From: Holophagales bacterium
Lineage (GTDB): Bacteria; Acidobacteriota; Holophagae; Holophagales; Holophagaceae
Direction: 5' to 3'
Assembly: GCA_031256155.1 (NCBI GenBank)
Contig: JAIRRD010000029.1
Coordinates: 1-16,665 of the forward strand
Length of the DNA stretch: 16,665 nt
The notes beneath the pieces were generated by a model, which made no database searches, was not told the DNA's origin, and saw only the letters and a program-made list of their open reading frames with translations. A program made the position numbers and the translations under genes. Of the stretch, positions 1-6,983 are shown piece after piece. The number at the start of each line of letters is the position of its first letter. Position 1 is the stretch's first letter.

Positions 1-1
1 T

Positions 2-1486
2 AAAAATAAATTATTGGATTTATTACAAAAACTATGGATGGCCGACCTCAATCAAATGATGTCTGCAAAAGCAAGACTTTATGGAGTCTCTCCTCAGGAT
101 GAAGTGAGTCCCGGATATACCTACGACCAATACAGCAAGAATTTAGCTCAGAGCCTGCACAGGGATTTATTACAAAACTGGGATGGCTACCTGGCCCCTT
201 ATATGGAATTGCTCCTGTCTGATAAAACTAATGACACTGAACTATTAGTTGCGATTTCACTCTTGGACGAACGCTGGAAAACAAATATGGGAGAGCGAAT
301 AAAACGTCTTATAATCAGCTCGAAGCGCGAAGACATTCTTGATCGAGTCCTATCTGAATTCGATAGAGCGTCTCTTCGTCCTTACTACAGAGAGCGCACT
401 ATTTTTCATGAAATGGCTTGTTATGTGAGAAGCAATGACCCAGGAAATGAGAGTATGGAAATTGCGATGAGAAAATTTAAACCCTTAGTCAATGCCCTGA
501 AACACTATGGCTATTTTATTGACAATCCTGTAAAATTACCGCCTTGGTTTTACAATGACAGCAAATTGAGCCATAATAGCAATAATTTTTGCATACTGGT
601 TGATACACAAAATCGTGTTTTCATTTTTGACGAAAACATAACAATTGACAAACTCATTACAGAATTAAAAATGGCAGCTTTTGACCGCCCTCTTGACTAT
701 ATAAATAAGGTCTTCTCCAAGTCACCTGACGATGTTTCTATAAAATTGACCAGAATGGGAATTTTGGGGCGCATGATTTACATCCGTCAGGCTTTTCTTT
801 CTATGAGTAAAATACCTGAAAGTGTAGTTTACGAATCTTTTGAAGAACTTTTGACAGATTACATTAAATCGGCAAAGTTTTTTTTGGATAAAAAAGAAAT
901 TTGGTTTTTATTTGAAGCCTATCTGGCTTATGCGTTGCCCAGGTATTTTTCCTATGAAGAATTGCCTGTACATTTGGCCTATCAACTTGACCAGTTCCTG
1001 ACTGACCTTGAATCGGAAATATCATTGCAGCCTGATGGTGACCTCTATTTTCTGTGGTCTCGCTTTGCCTCTTTTACAGAGAGACCCTTGCACAAGCTGC
1101 TTTCAAAAATGAATTCATGCAACACAGCAACCGATGATATAATAAAAATTGATTTTATTTACAACCATTTTACTATCCTTGATGCTGGCTATTTTACAAA
1201 AGTGCCGATGTACAGCGATACAAAACAGCTCATGAAAATTATTGCTCCGGAAATTGAAAATATACTTAATATAGGCACAAGGACAGAGCAAACTGCCGGA
1301 AAGTGCGAAGCTATTTGGAAGCGTTTGATAGAAATCTATTTTGATAAACAGGATTTTGATACAGCCAGTTATTTATTGAATAAATATGGTAATATACCGT
1401 TTGTATCCGAAACAATTCCTTATTTTTTAGATAAAGCGCACACTTATCATGTTGAGGACAAATTTGCTCTTTCGCATCGGCGCTAA
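2..1486 (+). CDS. Hypothetical protein, 5' end cut off by the window
   Basis: I do not recognise this protein. The frame is open to the left edge, so the true start is probably upstream. The first in-frame start codons visible are a TTG at 14 and an ATG at 35, neither with a clear ribosome binding site. About 490 residues are visible. They are mostly helical in appearance, rich in Leu, Lys, Glu, Tyr and Phe, with no signal peptide or membrane segment in the visible part and no catalytic motif I can name. The C-terminal third (for example the stretch around residues 435-470 with paired aromatic and Ala/Leu positions) could be TPR-like helical hairpins, but this is weak. The gene is visibly more AT-rich than the nuo genes that follow and ends 34 bases before the nuo promoter, so it is probably a separate transcription unit and may be an acquired gene. 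The coding call is firm; the function is unknown. Confidence 0.8.
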   Translation, partial: KNKLLDLLQKLWMADLNQMMSAKARLYGVSPQDEVSPGYTYDQYSKNLAQSLHRDLLQNWDGYLAPYMELLLSDKTNDTELLVAISLLDERWKTNMGERIKRLIISSKREDILDRVLSEFDRASLRPYYRERTIFHEMACYVRSNDPGNESMEIAMRKFKPLVNALKHYGYFIDNPVKLPPWFYNDSKLSHNSNNFCILVDTQNRVFIFDENITIDKLITELKMAAFDRPLDYINKVFSKSPDDVSIKLTRMGILGRMIYIRQAFLSMSKIPESVVYESFEELLTDYIKSAKFFLDKKEIWFLFEAYLAYALPRYFSYEELPVHLAYQLDQFLTDLESEISLQPDGDLYFLWSRFASFTERPLHKLLSKMNSCNTATDDIIKIDFIYNHFTILDAGYFTKVPMYSDTKQLMKIIAPEIENILNIGTRTEQTAGKCEAIWKRLIEIYFDKQDFDTASYLLNKYGNIPFVSETIPYFLDKAHTYHVEDKFALSHRR

Positions 1487-1520
1487 GATAATGATTAATT
1501 CATCATCCTAAATTACCCTC

Positions 1521-1549
1521 TTGACCGACAAGGCAGGTTCTTTTAAAAT
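1521..1549 (+). promoter_or_regulatory. Probable sigma70-type promoter of the nuo operon
   Basis: TTGACC at 1521-1526 and TAAAAT at 1544-1549 are separated by exactly 17 bases, matching five of six positions in each consensus box. It lies in the only gap before nuoA, downstream of the preceding gene's stop at 1486. Transcription would start near 1556, giving a leader of about 25 bases before the TTG start at 1582. Inferred from sequence only. Confidence 0.55.
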
Positions 1550-1581
1550 ATTGTAATTTGAGTCATCCTTGGGAGGTTCAC

Positions 1582-1935
1582 TTGCAAGGCTACTTTCCAC
1601 TTCTGATAACGCTTGTCGTTGCTGTCATTTTGCCGATCGCCATCTTGGTGATAGTGAAAGTTCTCAGCCCGTCTGTCCCAAGTGATGTCAAGTACGCCCC
1701 ATATGAGTGCGGACTTACCGTGACATCGGAGGCCCGTGAGAAGTTCAGTGTCAAATACTATTTGATCGCAGTGATATTCCTGGTGTTTGACGTGGAAACG
1801 GTGTTTCTCATGCCGTGGGCAATTCAAATGAAAGAACTTGCTATTTTTGGTTTGGTGGAGATGGGATTTTTTCTGTTTCTGCTGCTCTTCGGTTATGGGT
1901 ATGTATGGTCCAAAGGAGCGCTGTCATGGGAGTAG
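1582..1935 (+). CDS. nuoA: NADH-quinone oxidoreductase subunit A (NuoA)
   Basis: NuoA is a small three-helix membrane subunit of complex I that sits near the quinone-binding junction beside NuoH and NuoJ. The protein has a hydrophobic first helix ([17 protein letters not shown]), then the family signature around [10 protein letters not shown] and [22 protein letters not shown], then a third helix ([15 protein letters not shown]). I place the start at TTG 1582 because GGGAGG lies at 1571-1576, five bases upstream, and the 117-residue product matches the usual family length. The longer reading from TTG 1558 has no ribosome binding site and would begin right at the predicted transcription start. 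It is the first gene of the operon, and its last 10 bases overlap nuoB. All expected family features are present. Confidence 0.95.
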   Translation: MQGYFPLLITLVVAVILPIAILVIVKVLSPSVPSDVKYAPYECGLTVTSEAREKFSVKYYLIAVIFLVFDVETVFLMPWAIQMKELAIFGLVEMGFFLFLLLFGYGYVWSKGALSWE

Positions 1936-2453
1936 GGAGCCACAGCCTGACTGGGCCAACTGCGATTGAGCAATTACTGATAACCACACAGCTGGAAAAA
2001 TTCTTTAACTGGTCGCGCGCTACCAGCGTTTGGCCAGTGACTTTCGGCCTTGCGTGCTGCGCTATTGAGATGATGGCCGCTGGCGCGAGTCGGTTTGACT
2101 TCGACCGCTTTGGAGCCGGTATTTTCCGCGCCTCGCCGCGTCAGGCAGATTTGATGATTGTGGCTGGTACGGTTTCCTGCAAGATGGCTCCGATACTAAA
2201 GAATATATATGACCAAATGCCGGAGCCCAAGTGGGTGCTGGCCTTGGGATCATGCGCCACCTGCGGGGGGCCTTTCGACAGCTATCACACTATTCAGGGC
2301 GTTGACAAGATTGTCCCGGTGGATGTCTATGTTCCAGGATGCCCTCCGCGTCCTGAGAGTTTGCTGTATGGATTCATGAAATTGCAGGACAAGATTATGA
2401 ACAGCAGCCTTGCCGACAAGTATCGTGAACTTTTTGAACCCGTCCATTCATGA
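1926..2453 (+). CDS. nuoB: NADH-quinone oxidoreductase subunit B (NuoB), N2 iron-sulfur subunit
   Basis: NuoB binds the terminal [4Fe-4S] cluster N2, which passes electrons to quinone at the interface with NuoD. The 175-residue product shows the family pattern: the twin cysteines in [10 protein letters not shown], the single cysteine in GTVSCKMAP, and the last ligand in [10 protein letters not shown], with GSCATCGG before it. The start is ATG 1926, inside the end of nuoA, with AAAGGAG at 1912-1918 upstream. The frame stays open further upstream (to an ATG at 1815), but that would overlap nuoA by more than 100 bases with non-homologous sequence, so I reject it. The 10-base overlap with nuoA suggests coupled translation. 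The N terminus is short, and the N2 ligands are all present. Confidence 0.97.
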   Translation: MGVGSHSLTGPTAIEQLLITTQLEKFFNWSRATSVWPVTFGLACCAIEMMAAGASRFDFDRFGAGIFRASPRQADLMIVAGTVSCKMAPILKNIYDQMPEPKWVLALGSCATCGGPFDSYHTIQGVDKIVPVDVYVPGCPPRPESLLYGFMKLQDKIMNSSLADKYRELFEPVHS

Positions 2454-2464
2454 GGGATCACTAA

Positions 2465-3292
2465 ATGTCATATGTGTACGATCCCAAATCCGCGCCAAAC
2501 CGTAAAATAGAAATGCCCAGGACAGCACCTGTGCCTGGTTTGGCTGCTTACGCTGCGGATATGAAAGCGACTGCGGCGGCTGAAGAGGCTAAGTGGCAAA
2601 AGCTGTGCGCCGATTATGAAACCGCTAAGGCAAAGGCTGAATCTGAAGGGAAAGAACCGCCAAAACCTCCCGTACGCGCCGCTTCCAAGTCCGATGCCTA
2701 TGAAATGCAATGGCCCGTGCCAAAAGAATCGCAGGATCAGGACTTGCGCAGATTGAGAGAGCTTCTGGGTGGACACGTGGAAGAATCTTTTGAGCAAGCT
2801 GGTGAAATTGTATGCCAGGTCAAAAAGGAAGCCATTCTGGATGCCCTCACACACTGCCATCAGGATGCGGCACTGCGCTACGAGATGCTTTCAGACATGA
2901 CGGCTACTCATTATCCGGCGGGTTTGGGGTTTGCGTTTTCCGTTGTATATCATTTGACATCTGTAAGACGATGCAAGCGACTTCGCCTTAGAATCCTCAT
3001 CCCTGAAAAGTTTGAACCAGAGAGCGCCACGCAAATATATCCAGCGGCCAACTGGCCTGAGCGCGAGGTGTACGACATGCTGGGCATTCGCTTTAAAAAA
3101 CATCCAGACATGACGCGCATCCTCTGCCCAGAAGATTGGGAGGGTTATCCTCTGCGTAAGGAATATCCAGTGGTTGGCCTGGGGCAGCGCGAAATCAATT
3201 ACCGTGAAGACAGATCCGGTATCCTTCAGCGCAAGGCTATGGAGGCCGCTGGTCACTTTGAAATCAACGCCAAGCCCCTAAAGGCTGAGTAG
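2465..3292 (+). CDS. nuoC: NADH-quinone oxidoreductase subunit C (NuoC) with a long N-terminal extension
   Basis: NuoC is the 30-kDa-type peripheral subunit that helps hold the connecting module of complex I together with NuoD and NuoB. The conserved part starts near residue 90 and ends in the diagnostic stretch around residues 195-240: YPAANWPEREVYDMLGI, then HPDMTRILCPEDW, then GYPLRKEYPV. The 275-residue length is well above that of a standalone bacterial NuoC domain, because roughly residues 1-90 are extra: an Ala/Lys/Glu-rich probable helix (about 25-62), then a proline patch (EPPKPPV) and a linker. The start at ATG 2465 has GAGGG at 2452-2456. It follows nuoB by 11 bases. It is not fused to NuoD, unlike E. 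coli NuoCD. The core identity is firm; the role of the extension is unknown. Confidence 0.95.
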   Translation: MSYVYDPKSAPNRKIEMPRTAPVPGLAAYAADMKATAAAEEAKWQKLCADYETAKAKAESEGKEPPKPPVRAASKSDAYEMQWPVPKESQDQDLRRLRELLGGHVEESFEQAGEIVCQVKKEAILDALTHCHQDAALRYEMLSDMTATHYPAGLGFAFSVVYHLTSVRRCKRLRLRILIPEKFEPESATQIYPAANWPEREVYDMLGIRFKKHPDMTRILCPEDWEGYPLRKEYPVVGLGQREINYREDRSGILQRKAMEAAGHFEINAKPLKAE

Positions 3293-3315
3293 TCCGTCCC
3301 TCAAGGAGAGCTAAC

Positions 3316-4416
3316 GTGTTCAAAACTCAGGTGATGGAAATAAACATGGGTCCCCAGCACCCGTCAACGCACGGTGTGCTTCGCCTGAAATTGGGTCTTG
3401 ATGGTGAAAATGTCAAAAGTTGTTACCCTATCATCGGGTATTTGCATCGCGGTGTGGAAAAAATCTGCGAAAATAAGGCTTTTTTCCAGGGGCAGGTGTG
3501 GACTGACCGCATGGACTACTGTTCCGCTGTTTCAAACAACCTTGGTTGGGCGGAGGCTCTTGAAAAACTGTTTGGTATCAGGGTTCCAAGGCGTGCCAGG
3601 TATCTTCGCACGATGTTGAATGAACTCAACCGCCTCAACAGCCATTTGGTATGGCTGGGGACGCACGCTATGGATATCGGTGCGCTGTCTGTTTTTCTGT
3701 ATACATGGAGAGACCGCGAAAAGATACTGGATGTATTTGAAGCATTTTGCGGCTCAAGGCTCACCACCACAGCTATGCGTATTGGCGGTCTGCAGGAGGA
3801 TGTCCCCGAAGGATTTGAAAAAATGGTCAGGGACGCTTTTGAAAGCGTAAGGATTGGTATTCAGGAATATGAAACCTTGCTCAGCGAAAACCGTATTTGG
3901 CTGAAGCGCACGGTTGGCATTGCCAAATTGAGCGCGGATGATTGTCTGGCCTATGGAGTGACCGGTCCGATACTGCGCGCCGCCGGTGTTGCTTACGACA
4001 TACGAAAAGCGCACCCGTACGCCGCTTATGATGAAATGAAGTTTGAAATTCCAACGCGGACGGAGGCGGATACCTATGCCAGGTACCTGGTCAGATTGGA
4101 AGAAATGCGCCAGAGCATTCACATTGTTGAGCAATGTTTAGAGGGTCTGCCGGAAGGGCCGGTAATGGCCAAGATTCCAAAAACGCTGAAGTCTGAAGTC
4201 GGCGAGGTCTATCATCCGACTGAAGCTCCTAAGGGCGAGATAGGCTTCTATGTAGTCAGCGAAAAAGGGGGAGTAAACCCCTATCGCTTCCATATCAGAA
4301 CACCAGGATTCCTGAATGTTCAGGCCATTCCCCTGATGCTTCAGGACGCGCTCGTAGCAGACGTAGTTACCGCCGTTGGCACCCTTGATGTGGTGCTTGG
4401 CGAGATTGACCGATAG
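3316..4416 (+). CDS. nuoD: NADH-quinone oxidoreductase subunit D (NuoD), quinone-site subunit
   Basis: NuoD is the 49-kDa-type subunit, descended from the large subunit of NiFe hydrogenases, and forms most of the quinone headgroup site with NuoB. The 366-residue protein has MGPQHPSTHGVLR near the N terminus (with the conserved quinone-site histidine) and TDRMDYCSAVSNN (with the conserved tyrosine). Further on are RLNSHLVWLG, RLTTTAMRIGG, the PRGE-loop equivalent around EAPKGEIGFYVVS, and the usual C terminus GTLDVVLGEIDR. The hydrogenase metal-binding cysteines are absent, as expected for complex I. The start is GTG 3316 with AAGGAG at 3303-3308. The next gene is nuoH, only 12 bases away, so nuoE, nuoF and nuoG are missing from their common position. 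Confidence 0.97.
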   Translation: MFKTQVMEINMGPQHPSTHGVLRLKLGLDGENVKSCYPIIGYLHRGVEKICENKAFFQGQVWTDRMDYCSAVSNNLGWAEALEKLFGIRVPRRARYLRTMLNELNRLNSHLVWLGTHAMDIGALSVFLYTWRDREKILDVFEAFCGSRLTTTAMRIGGLQEDVPEGFEKMVRDAFESVRIGIQEYETLLSENRIWLKRTVGIAKLSADDCLAYGVTGPILRAAGVAYDIRKAHPYAAYDEMKFEIPTRTEADTYARYLVRLEEMRQSIHIVEQCLEGLPEGPVMAKIPKTLKSEVGEVYHPTEAPKGEIGFYVVSEKGGVNPYRFHIRTPGFLNVQAIPLMLQDALVADVVTAVGTLDVVLGEIDR

Positions 4417-4428
4417 GAGGTTGGATAT

Positions 4429-5580
4429 ATGCCTGAAATGACACCGGTCCAAACTCTTTTGATTGCCATTATACAAATCGTACTGGTTATAGCATTCGTA
4501 TTTGTAGTGGTTCCGCTGACGATTTTTGCTGAGCGCAAAGTGCTGGGCTTTGTGCAGCAGCGCCTTGGCTCAACCCGTATAGCCGGCAAACTGAGAGGCA
4601 TCACCGGACTCCAGAACCGCTTTATGTGGGGTATGGGCAGATTCCCGATTATCCACTACTTCCGCGGACTCCCCGGCCTTGTTGGCGACATAGTAAAACT
4701 CTTTATAAAAGAGGACATCAGACCAGCCAAAGCCGATCGCTTTGTCTATTTGATTGCCCCATGCGTTTCCATGATTGCGGCAATGCTGGTCTATGCCATG
4801 ATAGGCTTTTACCCTGGAACACTCTTTACAATTCCCTCCTTTATCCCCCTCATTGGCGGTTTGCCGGTAGGCGGGACAATAGCGGATGTAAATGTCGGCC
4901 TGTTGATGCTTTTGGGTATTGCCAGCGTTGGTGTCTATGGAATTGTCCTGGGTGCCTGGGCTTCCAATTCCAAGTACCCGCTCCTAGGCGGACTGCGGAG
5001 CGCGGCTCAGATGGTCAGCTACGAAGTCCCGCTCACCATTAGTATGTTGACTCCCGTTATTCTGGCGGGCAGCCTGAACTTTAATGAAATGACCCGCGTT
5101 ACGGCCACCGGGCTTTCACCTTGGGGTGTCATTCCCTTGTTTATCGGCTTCTTTGCCTATATTACCTGCGGCTTCGCGGAGTCAAACAGGCTCCCGTTTG
5201 ACATGCCCGAAGCGGAAAATGAACTGGTTGCCGGTTATCACACTGAATATTCAGGCATGAGATTCGGCTTGTTTTACCTGGCTGAATACATAAACATGTC
5301 CATCGTTGCCGCGCTGGCCTCTGCATTCTTTTTTGGCGGGCCCTGGCTGCTTCCATTCGGTCTGCAACGCTTTATACCTGAAACGGCGTTCTGGATTGGG
5401 CAGCCCCACTGGTACATTTTTGCTGTCAAGATAGTCTTTTTCCTCTTTGTGTACATTTGGGTGCGCGGCTCCTGGCCCCGCTACAGGTACGATCAGATTA
5501 TGGACGTTGCCTGGAAATACCTGATTCCAATGACGCTTGTAAATCTTGTCCTTGCGGGCATTGTCCGCTACTTTGCTTAG
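4429..5580 (+). CDS. nuoH: NADH-quinone oxidoreductase subunit H (NuoH) with an enlarged first loop
   Basis: NuoH is the membrane subunit that joins the peripheral and membrane arms and forms the quinone entry chamber. Key family stretches are AERKVLGFVQQRLGSTR (residues about 34-50), KLFIKEDIRPAKAD (90-104), ESNRLPFDMPEAENELVAGYH with its conserved acidic residues, EYSGMRFGLFYLAEY, and WVRGSWPRYRYDQ near the C terminus. About eight hydrophobic helices are visible. At 383 residues it is longer than many homologues because about 25 residues (roughly 54-79, rich in Arg, Gly, Phe and Trp) sit between the RLGSTR motif and the LLQ/LADxxKLxxKEDI region that normally follows almost at once. The start is ATG 4429, with AGGAGG at 4415-4420 overlapping the nuoD stop. 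Confidence 0.96.
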   Translation: MPEMTPVQTLLIAIIQIVLVIAFVFVVVPLTIFAERKVLGFVQQRLGSTRIAGKLRGITGLQNRFMWGMGRFPIIHYFRGLPGLVGDIVKLFIKEDIRPAKADRFVYLIAPCVSMIAAMLVYAMIGFYPGTLFTIPSFIPLIGGLPVGGTIADVNVGLLMLLGIASVGVYGIVLGAWASNSKYPLLGGLRSAAQMVSYEVPLTISMLTPVILAGSLNFNEMTRVTATGLSPWGVIPLFIGFFAYITCGFAESNRLPFDMPEAENELVAGYHTEYSGMRFGLFYLAEYINMSIVAALASAFFFGGPWLLPFGLQRFIPETAFWIGQPHWYIFAVKIVFFLFVYIWVRGSWPRYRYDQIMDVAWKYLIPMTLVNLVLAGIVRYFA

Positions 5581-5589
5581 GGGGAGCGG

Positions 5590-6096
5590 ATGAAGAAGTT
5601 CCTCAAAACACTTATACCAACTGAACTTGCCAAAGGACTGCTCCTGACGGGTAAGTGGTTCTGCCAGGTAATGTTTTCCCCCAACCGCGGCAAGAGCAAA
5701 CTGCATATCGTAGATGAGTACCCGGAAGTCCCCGCTAAAGTTCAGCCGCGCTTCCGTGGCCGTCTTCAGCTTTTAAAAGATGCACAGGACGAAATTATTT
5801 GTGTGTGCTGCATGGCGTGTATCAAAGCCTGTCCGACCAACGCCATCAGCCTGGTGGCGGGGAAAAAAGAAGGCCGTAAAACGCGGATACCGGAAAGTTA
5901 TGACTTTGAGCTGGAGCGTTGCATCTTTTGCGGTTTTTGCGTTGAAAGCTGCACCTTTAATGCCATCGCGCTGAACCACCAGTTTGAACTGGCTGTCTAT
6001 AACCGCGAAGATATGGCTATAGGTCTGGGCGGGGTTTTCCAGTCTATAGATAAACCCAGCCCTGTTGGAAAATTCTCTTATTCGGGTAAGGAGTGA
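5590..6096 (+). CDS. nuoI: NADH-quinone oxidoreductase subunit I (NuoI), 2x[4Fe-4S] ferredoxin-like
   Basis: NuoI carries the two [4Fe-4S] clusters (N6a, N6b) that relay electrons toward N2 in NuoB. The 168-residue protein has an N-terminal amphipathic region that anchors it to the membrane arm, then two ferredoxin motifs. The first is CVCCMACIKACP (C-x2-C-x2-C-x3-CP) and the second is CIFCGFCVESCT. All eight cysteine ligands are present. The proline that usually follows the last cysteine of the second motif is replaced by threonine. In an 11-subunit complex without NuoEFG these clusters could be the entry point for electrons from ferredoxin or another carrier; that is inference. The start is ATG 5590 with GGGGGAG just after the nuoH stop. 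Confidence 0.97.
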   Translation: MKKFLKTLIPTELAKGLLLTGKWFCQVMFSPNRGKSKLHIVDEYPEVPAKVQPRFRGRLQLLKDAQDEIICVCCMACIKACPTNAISLVAGKKEGRKTRIPESYDFELERCIFCGFCVESCTFNAIALNHQFELAVYNREDMAIGLGGVFQSIDKPSPVGKFSYSGKE

Positions 6097-6103
6097 AGCA
6101 GTT

Positions 6104-6676
6104 ATGGATCAATTCCTTTCCTATATAAATCAATTCTTTTCCTACATCGGGCAGCATCTGTTTTTGATTTTTGGCTTACTTGCCGTTATTTCCGCCGCCT
6201 TTTTGGTATTTGCCAAAAATGCTGTTCACAGCGTTTTAACTTTCTTGGCCGCCATGATCTGCATTGCCGCCTGCTACCTGACGTTGCAGTCTGAATTTCT
6301 GGCAGTGGCGCAGTTGCTGATTTATGCTGGCGGTATCGTGGTGCTTTTCCTTTTTGTTGTCATGTTGGTAGAGCTATCCAAGTTTAAGGAAAACAGGCTG
6401 TTCCAAAAACAGACTCCATACGCGGTGGTGATTGTTATGGCGGGTGTTGGCGGGTTTATGTGGATGTTCCGCCGATTAATTTTCGATTCCAGCGCGTCCA
6501 TACCCCTGACACTGAGTCCTGAATTGTCAGAGGGCTTAAACGTGGCTAATCAAAACGCTCAGTCCGTCAGCCGCGGGTTGTTCACCGGCTACCTTTTGCC
6601 CTTTGAAACAATGTCTGTAATTCTATTAATAGCGTTAATTGGTGCCATCGTACTGGCCAAACAGAGTAGGGCGTGA
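6104..6676 (+). CDS. nuoJ: NADH-quinone oxidoreductase subunit J (NuoJ)
   Basis: NuoJ is a five-helix membrane subunit beside NuoA, NuoK and NuoH, part of the region that transmits the conformational signal from quinone reduction to the pumps. The 190-residue product shows the family helix-3 signature EFLAVAQLLIYAGGIVVLFL followed by VVMLVEL, an early LVFAKNAVHSVLTFLAAM helix, and a C-terminal helix (SVILLIALIGAIVLAK). I choose ATG 6104, seven bases after the nuoI stop, with AAGGAG at 6088-6093. The frame is open back to 6065, but that would overlap nuoI and adds no family sequence. Helix 3 contains the expected small residues of the pi-bulge region (YAGG). Confidence 0.94.
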   Translation: MDQFLSYINQFFSYIGQHLFLIFGLLAVISAAFLVFAKNAVHSVLTFLAAMICIAACYLTLQSEFLAVAQLLIYAGGIVVLFLFVVMLVELSKFKENRLFQKQTPYAVVIVMAGVGGFMWMFRRLIFDSSASIPLTLSPELSEGLNVANQNAQSVSRGLFTGYLLPFETMSVILLIALIGAIVLAKQSRA

Positions 6677-6678
6677 CT

Positions 6679-6981
6679 ATGGTTTCGATGAACACTGTCC
6701 TCTTTATTTCTTTCGCGCTTTTTTCCATAGGCGTGCTTGGTGTGCTGATACGCAGAAATGCGTTGATTATCTTAATGTGTGTTGAGCTTATGCTCAATGC
6801 CGCCAACATTAATTTGATAGCTTTCGCGCGGCACAGCGGCACGGTTGCCGGTCAGGCTTTCGCGCTTCTGGTCATGGGTCTTGCCGCCGCTGAAGTAGCA
6901 ATAGGGCTTGCTCTGGTAGTGGCTCTTTACCGCAAAAAAGACACCGTCCAAGTGGACGACATTAACCTGCTGAAGGGGTGA
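6679..6981 (+). CDS. nuoK: NADH-quinone oxidoreductase subunit K (NuoK)
   Basis: NuoK is a three-helix subunit, related to MrpC, that contributes a proton channel element. The two membrane glutamates needed for pumping in characterised homologues are both visible, in MCVELMLNAANINL and GLAAAEVAIGLALV. The product from ATG 6679 has 100 residues, the normal family length. AGGG at 6668-6671 is seven bases before this ATG. A GTG at 6673 overlapping the nuoJ stop (GTGA) is an alternative that adds two residues and has poorer spacing. The stop at 6979-6981 lies within the nuoL ribosome-binding region, two bases before the nuoL start. Confidence 0.95.
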   Translation: MVSMNTVLFISFALFSIGVLGVLIRRNALIILMCVELMLNAANINLIAFARHSGTVAGQAFALLVMGLAAAEVAIGLALVVALYRKKDTVQVDDINLLKG

Positions 6982-6983
6982 GC

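Noticed and set aside
1815-1925. Upstream extension of nuoB to ATG 1815
   Set aside because: It overlaps nuoA deeply and encodes non-homologous residues; ATG 1926 has its own ribosome binding site and gives the family length.
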